From positions 1-5,832 of the forward strand of contig DOCA01000084.1 in NCBI GenBank assembly GCA_003503995.1: 5,832 nt of DNA. The letters run 5' to 3'. Shown here piece after piece: positions 1 to 5,832 of the stretch. The notes beneath the pieces are model-generated. The model was not told the DNA's origin, did no database searches, and saw only the letters and a list, made by a program, of their open reading frames with translations. The DNA comes from Holosporales bacterium (GTDB lineage Bacteria > Pseudomonadota > Alphaproteobacteria > Caedimonadales > UBA9215). Position numbers and translations under genes: made by a program. Positions within the stretch are counted from its first letter, which is position 1, and every line of letters starts with the position of its first letter.

Positions 1-295
1 AAAATAATTTTCCAGGATTGCTTAAGTAAAATTTAATTTGATGGCACAAGGTCGCAACCGCTCTTTTAGACTCTAGCACCGTCATGGCCTACATTGTTAT
101 AAGGCCGATAACTTGATTGAGAAATAAAAGCGCATTCGAATTCCCATCAGGACCCAGAGAGACTAAGAAGCCTCTCTAAAAAATGAGGCCGGATATATGA
201 CTGCAAACAATAACCTAAAAGTGAATTGATATCAAATTTTAACCTTGCAATACGGAGTGGTCCATATATGACAGTGCCGTTTTAATAAACGGACT
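1..295. other. Intergenic region with no supported gene
   Basis: No reading frame of useful length with a ribosome site is visible on either strand, and all three forward frames close within the first 40 bases, so no gene tail enters from the left. What can be seen is a set of short inverted repeats: GGCCT at 86-90 with AGGCC at 102-106, AGAGAG at 156-161 with CTCTCT at 172-177, GCCTC at 170-174 with GAGGC at 185-189, and a hairpin at 277-292 next to the following gene. A TATATGAC octamer occurs twice, near 194 and 266. None of these amounts to a recognisable RNA gene. The stretch may simply be decayed spacer DNA, which is common in reduced alphaproteobacterial genomes. Confidence 0.6.
277..292 (-). 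terminator. Possible hairpin terminator of the P-loop NTPase gene
   Basis: A perfect 6-bp stem (CCGTTT / AAACGG) with a 4-base loop begins three bases after the TAG stop of the minus-strand gene. The position suits a transcription end, but no run of U follows the hairpin on the minus strand, so an intrinsic terminator is only partly supported. It could instead protect the mRNA 3' end. Confidence 0.3.
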
Positions 296-826
296 CTATT
301 TCTTATTGTCCTCAAGTGCCTTAAGAAAAATTTCTAACTCCCTTGGAGATTTAAGACGCCGCACACAAGACGCATACGGTGAGTACTTAGATATATTTTC
401 ATAGCGGCGTTTATTTTTTCGATACGTTTTTAGAACCCAAAGAAAAATAGAATATTGAGTGAAAAACTGTTGGTACCATCTTTCATAATTTTCTCCACAG
501 CATTTCTCTTTTTTGAGTAAACGCCGAAAGGTGCGTTTGGTGACACGCCAAAAAATCAATGGCAGAGAATAATCCAGCCAAATGAGGTGATCTACTTTTT
601 CCAAGGCAAGAGCTAAAATCTCTTTGTAATTCCCGCAAATAACCCAAGGTCCTTCCTCCATTTTTGAGAATACGTCACACATAAAGTCCGCGTCAGGGCG
701 TTCTACCCAATTGGGATCAAAATGCAAAGCATCTAACTCGATATGGTTTAACTGAAAGCGCTGAGCTAACTGTTTTGCCAGAGTGCTTTTACCTGATCCA
801 GATGTACCAGAAATATAAAAATTCAT
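296..826 (-). CDS. P-loop NTPase, adenylate kinase/topology-modulation (FlaR)-like
   Basis: A 176-residue cytosolic NTPase of the small kinase-like P-loop superfamily, often annotated as topology modulation protein or FlaR-like. The Walker A loop GTSGSGKST sits at residues 7-15, right after the first beta strand, as in adenylate and shikimate kinases. Other family features are the segment IELDALHFDPNW (about 29-40), the strand WVICGNY (61-67) and a hydrophobic strand HLIWLDY (80-86) in the Walker B position, followed by an arginine-rich lid-like helix (WRVTKRTFRRL). The C-terminus SPRELEIFL matches the usual family ending, and the length is normal, so the protein looks intact. The ATG start has an AGGA ribosome site 8 bases upstream (minus strand of 835-838). 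The gene stands alone, divergent from timA. The substrate is unknown, and the family name does not prove an effect on DNA topology. Confidence 0.85.
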   Translation of the reverse strand: MNFYISGTSGSGKSTLAKQLAQRFQLNHIELDALHFDPNWVERPDADFMCDVFSKMEEGPWVICGNYKEILALALEKVDHLIWLDYSLPLIFWRVTKRTFRRLLKKEKCCGENYERWYQQFFTQYSIFLWVLKTYRKNKRRYENISKYSPYASCVRRLKSPRELEIFLKALEDNKK

Positions 827-872
827 AACGATTTTCCTAAGAGCTTATGGTGTAAAAGCCGTGAAGAGTCCC

Positions 873-901
873 ATGATAATGGCTTCTATTTTCTTTGGCA
901 A
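873..901 (-). promoter_or_regulatory. Sigma70-type promoter for the P-loop NTPase gene
   Basis: Read on the minus strand, TTGCCA (complement of 896-901) and TATCAT (complement of 873-878) are separated by exactly 17 bases. Each differs from the TTGACA/TATAAT consensus at one position. Transcription would start near 866, giving a leader of about 40 bases before the ATG at 826. Confidence 0.6.
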
Positions 902-918
902 GATTTCTTGGGGAAAAT

Positions 919-949
919 TTAACTTTTTCTCAAAGATTCATGTGATAAA
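919..949 (+). promoter_or_regulatory. Weak candidate promoter for timA
   Basis: A TTAACT (919-924) and a GATAAA (944-949) preceded by TGT (941-943, extended -10-like) lie upstream of timA. The 19-base spacing is long and each hexamer matches the consensus at four of six positions, so this is only a candidate. Some promoter is expected here because the upstream gene is divergent. Confidence 0.2.
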
Positions 950-990
950 CTAGCTCAGTTTCAAAGAATAAAAAGAAGGTGTTACAGTCC

Positions 991-1620
991 GTGGATTTAA
1001 TCATTTTAGCCCTCATTGCCGGTTTTATCATTTATCGTCTTTATGCAACCCTTGGTGAAAAAACGGGGTACAAAGAAAAGAAAAAAGGTACTCCTTCCAA
1101 TGTGGTTGATTTCAACAAAAAACAACCTACACAGAAACCTCAATCAACGGTCGAAACAGAAGAAATTGACCCTGCCATTCGCCCAGCCGTTCAAGCAATT
1201 ACAAAAACAGACCCTGACTTTTCCTTAAAAAGTTTTGCCGAAGGCGCAACCATTGCCTTTGAAATGGTCTTGGACGCCTATGCCGCGGGGGACCTACAAC
1301 TCTTAAAAAATCTTTTATCAACAGATGTTTACAAAGCTTTTAAAACAGTTATTGCAGAGCGTAATAATAAAGGACATACCCTTGAAAACACATTGATTCG
1401 TGTAGAAGAGGTTGTGGTTGAAAGAGCTGTGATCAAAAATAATATGGCCCAAATTTCAGTGCGTTATATAACGGAACAAGTACCGATCATCAAAGATCAA
1501 GATGGTGAAATCATTGAAGGGAACCCCAACCAGATTGACCAAGTTATTGATACGTGGACCTTTGAGCGCTCTTTAAAATCGAGAGATCCTAACTGGGTTT
1601 TGATTTCTACAAACGCGTAA
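991..1620 (+). CDS. timA: Tim44/TimA-family inner-membrane protein
   Basis: An alphaproteobacterial homologue of mitochondrial Tim44, the matrix-side adaptor that holds Hsp70 at the TIM23 import channel. The bacterial protein is a membrane-associated adaptor whose exact job is unsettled. From the GTG at 991 it has 209 residues: one N-terminal membrane segment (about 2-19, IILALIAGFIIY), a basic and polar linker (about 25-75), and a Tim44-like domain (about 77-209). That domain opens with FSLKSFAEGATIAFEMVLDA and ends with the conserved TWTFERSLKSRDPNW. A GTG at 979 would add four residues but overlaps the GAAGG ribosome site (975-979), so 991, 11 bases downstream of that site, is preferred. 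The family often ends just where this stop lies, so the protein looks complete. It is followed in the same direction by an Smr gene. The usual mltA neighbour is missing. Confidence 0.88.
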   Translation: MDLIILALIAGFIIYRLYATLGEKTGYKEKKKGTPSNVVDFNKKQPTQKPQSTVETEEIDPAIRPAVQAITKTDPDFSLKSFAEGATIAFEMVLDAYAAGDLQLLKNLLSTDVYKAFKTVIAERNNKGHTLENTLIRVEEVVVERAVIKNNMAQISVRYITEQVPIIKDQDGEIIEGNPNQIDQVIDTWTFERSLKSRDPNWVLISTNA

Positions 1621-1630
1621 TGCCTCCCTC

Positions 1631-1721
1631 TTTCAAACTGTGAGGCTCAAAACGGCGAATCATCGTTTTCCTCACGTATGAAAATACGCTCCGGGAACTC
1701 GTTCTTGTTTCAAACCTCACA
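1631..1721. repeat. Palindromic intergenic element between timA and smr
   Basis: The spacer after the timA stop holds an unusually dense set of repeats. GTGAGG (1640-1645) plus AAAACG (1649-1654) pairs with CGTTTT (1664-1669) plus CCTCAC (1670-1675). This makes a 12-bp stem with a 3-base CTC bulge and a 9-base loop. Directly next to it, CGTAT (1675-1679) and ATACG (1684-1688) form a second hairpin with a GAAA tetraloop. The octamer TTTCAAAC occurs at 1631-1638 and again at 1708-1715, and TGTGAGG (1639-1645) is the inverse of CCTCACA (1715-1721), so a larger fold is also possible. No U-run follows, so it is not a standard terminator. The form suggests a small interspersed palindromic repeat, comparable in kind to Rickettsia palindromic elements, but only one copy lies in this window. 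Confidence 0.55.
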
Positions 1722-1751
1722 CTTCGAAATATCATAGGCATTTTGTTTACC

Positions 1752-2324
1752 ATGACGGATGATAAAACAAAGAAAGACAAAGAAAAGCCCACAGATGAAA
1801 CACTGTGGGAATCGTATAAAAAAAGCGTACAACCTCTTAAAAAGTCTCAGAAAAAACCAGGTCTTAACCTTCAAAAAAAAATCGAAATCACCATTCAAAA
1901 TCACGCCCTCAAAGCTCCTAAACTTAAACCAAGTTTTGAGGCATCTGTGAGGGGTCCCTCAAGCGACTCTCTTTTATACCAAAGCCCAAAGAAAATTCGC
2001 CGCACAACTCAGATTCAAGCTCGACTTGATTTGCATGGCATGACCCAAGCACAAGCCATCCAAGCGCTCACATCCTTTATTCAAAAATGCTATGGGAATC
2101 GACATCAAGATATTCTTGTTATTACAGGTAAGGGTGTAAAACCCCTCAATAGAACTGAAGCCTTTGGAGAAGATGAACAAAAAGAAATTGGAGGCACCCT
2201 GCGTCGCAATCTTCCCGCGTGGTTAGAGCACCCTGACCTGCGACCTTATATTCACTTTTATACTTTCTCTCACCCCTTTGAAGGCAAGACAGGCGCCTGT
2301 TATGTTCGTTTGAGAAAATCTTAG
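1752..2324 (+). CDS. Smr-domain protein (MutS2 C-terminal-type)
   Basis: A stand-alone Smr protein of 190 residues. The first 80 or so residues are highly charged and probably flexible. They include the TDETLWESYKKSVQPL stretch typical of the alphaproteobacterial form. The Smr domain covers about 89-190 and shows the hallmark LDLHG at 92-96, TGKG at 125-128 and a C-terminal GKTGACYVRLR (178-188). Smr domains bind branched or structured nucleic acid and several have endonuclease activity. The substrate of this stand-alone type is not established. The start is uncertain: the ATG at 1752 has only a weak AUAGG 13 bases upstream, while a TTG at 1743 would add three residues and lies 4 bases after it. 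The gene lies 131 bp downstream of timA in the same direction and could be read from the timA promoter through the palindromic spacer. Confidence 0.88.
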   Translation: MTDDKTKKDKEKPTDETLWESYKKSVQPLKKSQKKPGLNLQKKIEITIQNHALKAPKLKPSFEASVRGPSSDSLLYQSPKKIRRTTQIQARLDLHGMTQAQAIQALTSFIQKCYGNRHQDILVITGKGVKPLNRTEAFGEDEQKEIGGTLRRNLPAWLEHPDLRPYIHFYTFSHPFEGKTGACYVRLRKS

Positions 2325-2414
2325 ACATCATTATCGCTCACTCTTCCCTAAGCTAGAACCTTTTTAAAAAGACTATAAACATACGATGGTGTAAGATTAA
2401 TTTGTTAAAATAAT

Positions 2415-3440
2415 ATGGGAACCGCAAGGCCATTTATGACCCTTTTTAATGACGATACGATACAGACTTTAAAAGGAATCGTGTTCGTTGCTCTTTTTTC
2501 TGTCGCCGCTCTTGAAATCTCGGAACTCAAGGCCTTAAGCACTTTTGCCATTAGCCCTCTTATTATCGGAATTCTTATTGGCCTTTTTTATGCCATGACT
2601 GTTCGTTCCCGTTTTTCCAACTCTTGGCAACTGGGGATTCTTTTTTCCAGCAAGCGTTTATTGCGCTTAGGAATTGTTCTTTATGGGTTTCGCTTAACCT
2701 TCCAAGAAATTGCCGATGTTGGAGCCTTAGGAATTATCTCCTCTCTGCTCATCGTGACAACAACGATGATTGTTGGATATTTTGTCGGAACAAAGGCTCT
2801 CAAAATGGACCGAGATACCGCGTTACTTGTAGCAGCAGGAAGTGCTGTGTGCGGTGCTGCTGCTGTGCTCGCAGCAGAAACAGTCCTCAAATCGAAGAAC
2901 TATAAAAGCGCTATTGCTGTTGGTACCGTTGTTATTTTTGGAACAATTTCCATGTTCTTATACCCAAGTCTTCATGCTATGGGGCTTTTACCTCTAGACA
3001 TAAAGTTCTACGGTATCTATATCGGCTCAACGGTCCATGAAGTTGCCCAAGTCGTCGCTGCAGGTTGTGCTGTCGCGGGGGCAGCCCAAACAGCCGTTGT
3101 GGTGAAGATGACACGTGTTATGCTTCTCACCCCTTTTCTCTTGATTATGGGTATCATGGTCAATCGACAAAAAGAAACACCCAAAATAACAAGCTTGATT
3201 CCATGGTTTGCTGTTGGTTTCATGGGTGTTGTGGGCCTGAATTCTTTAGCACTTTTACCAGAGACCTATGTGACGTCTATCAATACCTTTGATACCTTTA
3301 TCCTCACCATGGCCATGACGGCTCTTGGGATGAACACACAGGTAGATAAGTTCAAAACAGCCGGCCTAAAGCCTCTTATTCTTGCCAGCATTCTATTCGT
3401 TTGGCTCGCCATTGTGGCCTACATAGTTGTTACTTTCTAA
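2415..3440 (+). CDS. yeiH: YeiH-family (UPF0324) putative sulfate exporter, integral membrane protein
   Basis: A 341-residue polytopic inner-membrane protein with around ten hydrophobic segments, covering most of its length as is normal for this family. Family landmarks are GSAVCGAAA (142-150), STVHEVAQVVAAG (205-217), KMTRVMLLTPFLL (231-243) and MTALGMNTQ (301-309). The family is often labelled putative sulfate exporter, but the substrate is not firmly known. Members often sit beside a LysR-type regulator or sulfur genes, and none is visible here, so the context does not help. Two starts are possible. ATG 2415 has no clear ribosome site, while the in-frame ATG at 2436 (334 residues) has AAGG 6 bases upstream and may be the true one. 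A TATAAA at 2374-2379 could be a -10 element, but no good -35 lies before it. The 90-bp gap from smr leaves co-transcription open. Confidence 0.9.
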   Translation: MGTARPFMTLFNDDTIQTLKGIVFVALFSVAALEISELKALSTFAISPLIIGILIGLFYAMTVRSRFSNSWQLGILFSSKRLLRLGIVLYGFRLTFQEIADVGALGIISSLLIVTTTMIVGYFVGTKALKMDRDTALLVAAGSAVCGAAAVLAAETVLKSKNYKSAIAVGTVVIFGTISMFLYPSLHAMGLLPLDIKFYGIYIGSTVHEVAQVVAAGCAVAGAAQTAVVVKMTRVMLLTPFLLIMGIMVNRQKETPKITSLIPWFAVGFMGVVGLNSLALLPETYVTSINTFDTFILTMAMTALGMNTQVDKFKTAGLKPLILASILFVWLAIVAYIVVTF

Positions 3441-3461
3441 CACCATTAAAATAGGGCGATT

Positions 3462-5832
3462 TTACCTCTTGGACGGGCGTGCTGCTGCTTTTTTAGGGGC
3501 AGCTTTTCTTTTTACACTTTTAGGGGCAGCGCTACGTGAAGGAGAGCGATCCGAAGAGCGACCAGTCTTCTCTGCTGGAGATTTCCTACCTTTTGAGAAT
3601 TTTGAGCTCTTTTTTGTGTAGTTTGCACTCTTTTTCTCTCGGCCTAATTGGGCAGAAAAAAGAAGGCTTCCAGAAACAGGATTTGAAAATTCAAGGCGCA
3701 CCTCGATCGCATCTCCCAGAGTGAGTTTTGCCCGAGACCTGCGGCCCACAACACTGTGCGCTTTAGGGTCAAATTGAAAGTAATCTCCTCCCAAATTCCT
3801 TAGGGGTAGAATACCATCTGACCCTGTTTCATCTAGGGTTAAAAAGATCGCAAAGTCTGTCATACCGCTGACCGTTGCCGGGAAAGTTTCGCCAGCTCGG
3901 TTCTCGAGATAAGTTGCAATATAACGATCAACGGTTTCACGCTCGGCCTTCGTTGAGGTACGCTCTCGGTCGGAAATTTCTTGGCCAATACGAGTCAAGT
4001 CTTCAATTTTATAGGGATAAAAAGTGGAATCACTCTCGATCAAAGAGACAATAGCACGGTGAATTGTGAGGTCCGCGTAGCGACGGATAGGAGAGGTAAA
4101 GTGGGCATACCTCGCCAGATTCAGACCAAAGTGACCGAGGTTATCAGGGCTATAATTAGCCCGCGCTTGAGAACGCAAAACCAATTGATGAATTGCTGGG
4201 CAAATAGGGACATCACGCACTTGATCCAAGATATGATTGAAATTCAACGGCGTCACAATATTACCCTTAGCCATGGAGACTTTCAGGTTATTACTCTCGA
4301 GGAAGAGGCGAAGCTCTTCAACCCGTTCAGGTTTTGGACTATCATGCACTCGAAACAAACAAGGGCGCTGCTTATCAGAAATAAATTCAGCAGCAGCAAC
4401 ATTGGCCAATACCATAAATTCTTCAATCAAAAGATTACTCTCATGACGCGCTGTTGCTTGAATATGTTTGATGGACCCATCTTCGGCTAGGGTAATTTTC
4501 TGCTCAGGTACTTCGAGTTCAAGGGTGCCACGTTTTTTGCGTGCAGCCTTTAAAACATCATAAGCCCCATAAAGATTATCAATGACTTTTGTATCTAAAG
4601 TCTCTGGAAATCCGTGATCCTTTTTACCATCGTAATAGGCTTGTACACCAACATAGGTCAACTTCCCATGAGAGCGCATCAAACCCCGAATAAATTTCTT
4701 AGACAACAATTTTCCCGTCTTCGAAATTCGCATCCAAACCGCAAGACAAGGGCGATCCTCATGAGGACGCAAAGAACACAAGTCATTGGAGAGGCGCTCG
4801 GGCAACATGGGCACAACTTGATCAGGGAAATAAGTGGAATTTCCGCGCTTTTGTGCTTCTTGATCAAGAGCCGACTCGGATGTCACAAAGTGACTCACAT
4901 CGGCAATAGCAACTAAAAGCCGCCATCCGCCTTTGTTGTTAGGATCTTGATCTGGTTCAGCATAAACCGCGTCGTCATGATCTCGGGCAGACTTATCATC
5001 AATGGTTACCAGCGGAATGTCACGCAAGTCTTCACGGCCTTCGAGACTTGACGGCAGTTTGCTCTGTTGTGCTTGGGCAAGGGCTTCTTTGCTAAACTCT
5101 GTTTCTAAATCATAACGATGAATAGCCATGTGGGATAAATGATGCACAAGGTCTTGCTTGGGGGATAAAACCTTTAGAACATGAGCTGCTTTAAAGCGCT
5201 CACGGGGGACTTTTTCAAGGGAGGCCTCAACAAGGTCACCCACGTTAGCAGAAAAGCGATCACAAGAAGATGGATCAACCAAATAGAGATCCCGGTCCTT
5301 GCGCTCTAAAGGGGCTAATAAAATCCGATCGCCGTCTTGTTGTAACAGTCCCAGAATACCTTTGGGCTCTACGACAAAGCGCCGCAAGAGCGTTGCTTCA
5401 AGATGATCGTCTGTTATGTGAAGTTTTGCAGCCCAACGATCACCATTATGGAGTTGCTTTTCAAGGGCAGGGGTTGGGAGGATAAGGTGAACGCTTTCCT
5501 CAAAATTATGGTGATCTTCTTCAATCACACAACCTATAAAGTTACCGTCCTCGTTAACGCCAAGAACTTCGATCACCGTAAGATCTGCCTCTCCTTTAAC
5601 GCGGTAGGACTTTCCCCGTCGCTCGAGGGTATGTTGGGCAACAAGGGCCATTAAGACTTCTTTAAGGCGACGACGATCAGGCCCCTTGATTTGAAAAGCG
5701 CGCGCAATATCACGGCGCAACACAAAACCATTTTGAGATTGAACGTAGTCAACAACTTCGGATTCAGAAGGGATTTTCTTTATATTTTTTTTACTTGTTT
5801 TAGAAATAGTCTTTTTAAGGGACGCTTTTGAT
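3462..5832 (-). CDS. rnr: Ribonuclease R (3'-5' exoribonuclease), 5' end outside the window
   Basis: RNase R, the RNB-family hydrolytic exonuclease that degrades structured RNA processively in the cytoplasm. Numbering from the GTG at 5723, the order is: winged-helix region (1-45), cold-shock domains (about 48-190), RNB domain (about 232-560), S1 domain (about 613-693) and a basic tail (694-753). The catalytic aspartates are present in TIDDKSARDHDD: D242, D248, D250 and D251, with the same spacing as D272, D278, D280 and D281 of E. coli RNase R. The signature HFTSPIRRYADL is at 541-552. The frame stays open upstream to the window edge with no ATG, GTG or TTG. The residues just before 5723 (VVDYVQSQNGFV) belong to the winged helix, so GTG 5723 is internal and the true start lies beyond 5832. 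About 789 residues are visible, near full family length. The tail is rich in Lys, Arg, Ser and Ala, as in many RNase R proteins. Confidence 0.96.
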   Translation of the reverse strand, partial: SKASLKKTISKTSKKNIKKIPSESEVVDYVQSQNGFVLRRDIARAFQIKGPDRRRLKEVLMALVAQHTLERRGKSYRVKGEADLTVIEVLGVNEDGNFIGCVIEEDHHNFEESVHLILPTPALEKQLHNGDRWAAKLHITDDHLEATLLRRFVVEPKGILGLLQQDGDRILLAPLERKDRDLYLVDPSSCDRFSANVGDLVEASLEKVPRERFKAAHVLKVLSPKQDLVHHLSHMAIHRYDLETEFSKEALAQAQQSKLPSSLEGREDLRDIPLVTIDDKSARDHDDAVYAEPDQDPNNKGGWRLLVAIADVSHFVTSESALDQEAQKRGNSTYFPDQVVPMLPERLSNDLCSLRPHEDRPCLAVWMRISKTGKLLSKKFIRGLMRSHGKLTYVGVQAYYDGKKDHGFPETLDTKVIDNLYGAYDVLKAARKKRGTLELEVPEQKITLAEDGSIKHIQATARHESNLLIEEFMVLANVAAAEFISDKQRPCLFRVHDSPKPERVEELRLFLESNNLKVSMAKGNIVTPLNFNHILDQVRDVPICPAIHQLVLRSQARANYSPDNLGHFGLNLARYAHFTSPIRRYADLTIHRAIVSLIESDSTFYPYKIEDLTRIGQEISDRERTSTKAERETVDRYIATYLENRAGETFPATVSGMTDFAIFLTLDETGSDGILPLRNLGGDYFQFDPKAHSVVGRRSRAKLTLGDAIEVRLEFSNPVSGSLLFSAQLGREKKSANYTKKSSKFSKGRKSPAEKTGRSSDRSPSRSAAPKSVKRKAAPKKAAARPSKR
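3484..3513 (+). terminator. Possible terminator of yeiH inside the rnr 3' end
   Basis: On the plus strand GCTGC (3484-3488) pairs with GCAGC (3499-3503). Three further U-G pairs lengthen the stem to 8 pairs around a 4-base loop. The stem is followed by TTTTCTTTTT (3504-3513). It lies 44 bp after the yeiH stop, within the convergent rnr coding sequence. The stem is short and relies on wobble pairs, so this is tentative. The same bases encode the Ala/Lys tail of RNase R, which could produce the pattern by itself. Confidence 0.35.
3491..3530 (-). repeat. Short direct repeat in the RNase R tail coding sequence
   Basis: The 13-mer TTTTAGGGGCAGC (plus-strand reading) occurs at 3491-3503 and 3518-3530, a period of 27 bases or nine codons. 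On the coding strand each copy encodes the tripeptide core of AAPK, seen in the tail as AAPKSVKRKAAPKK. This looks like local duplication in a low-complexity basic tail. Confidence 0.5.

Noticed and set aside
41..116. Two tiny ATG frames (41-76, 11 codons; 84-116, 10 codons)
   Set aside because: Neither has a clear ribosome site or recognisable product, and frames this short are expected by chance.
131..150. TTCGAAT motif resembling a tRNA T-loop
   Set aside because: The bases on either side do not pair as a T-stem, and no anticodon or acceptor stem can be built around it.
1607..1792. A 61-codon minus-strand frame across the timA-smr spacer as a gene
   Set aside because: It overlaps both flanking genes' ends, has no ribosome site, and its sequence is explained by the palindromic element. 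It is discussed only as a property of that repeat.
2360..2371. CTTTTTAAAAAG palindrome between smr and yeiH, considered as a terminator
   Set aside because: It is nearly all A/T with no room for a loop and no GC stem, so it would not form a stable terminator hairpin.
3981..4490. A 169-codon open frame on the plus strand inside rnr
   Set aside because: It lies antisense to the conserved RNB catalytic domain, resembles no known family, and has no ribosome site. It is a shadow of rnr codon use. The smaller frames at 4614-4916 and 5403-5654 were rejected for the same reason.
1..5832. CRISPR array, prophage, transposon, toxin-antitoxin or defence system
   Set aside because: No regularly spaced repeats, integrase, transposase or defence-type domains appear in any of the genes.

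Overview
The window looks like chromosomal DNA of an alphaproteobacterium with a fairly low GC content (roughly 40-45 % by eye). The best pointers are a TimA/Tim44-like inner-membrane protein and an Smr-domain protein of the alphaproteobacterial type. An AT-rich relative in or near the Rickettsiales/Holosporales is plausible, but the sequence alone does not fix the lineage.

Layout from left to right. Positions 1-295 contain no convincing gene, only several short inverted repeats. A P-loop kinase-like NTPase (topology-modulation/FlaR-like) lies on the minus strand at 296-826, with a near-consensus sigma70 promoter at 873-901. Divergent from it is timA (991-1620, plus), then a 122-bp spacer that folds into two adjacent hairpins and resembles a small palindromic interspersed repeat, then an Smr-domain gene (1752-2324, plus). 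A YeiH-family membrane transporter follows (2415-3440, plus). It converges, with only 21 bp between stop codons, on the RNase R gene rnr (3462 to beyond 5832, minus), whose first codons lie outside the window.

Functionally these are mostly housekeeping genes: RNA turnover (RNase R), a membrane-anchored Tim44-like adaptor, an Smr nuclease-type domain, a small-molecule exporter of uncertain substrate, and a small kinase-like NTPase. No phage, CRISPR, transposase, toxin-antitoxin or secretion cluster is visible, and I found no evidence of an entirely new system. The most interesting piece is the timA-smr spacer. In many alphaproteobacteria a lytic transglycosylase gene (mltA) lies between these two genes. 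Here it is absent, and its place is taken by a compact palindromic element bracketed by an 8-bp direct repeat.
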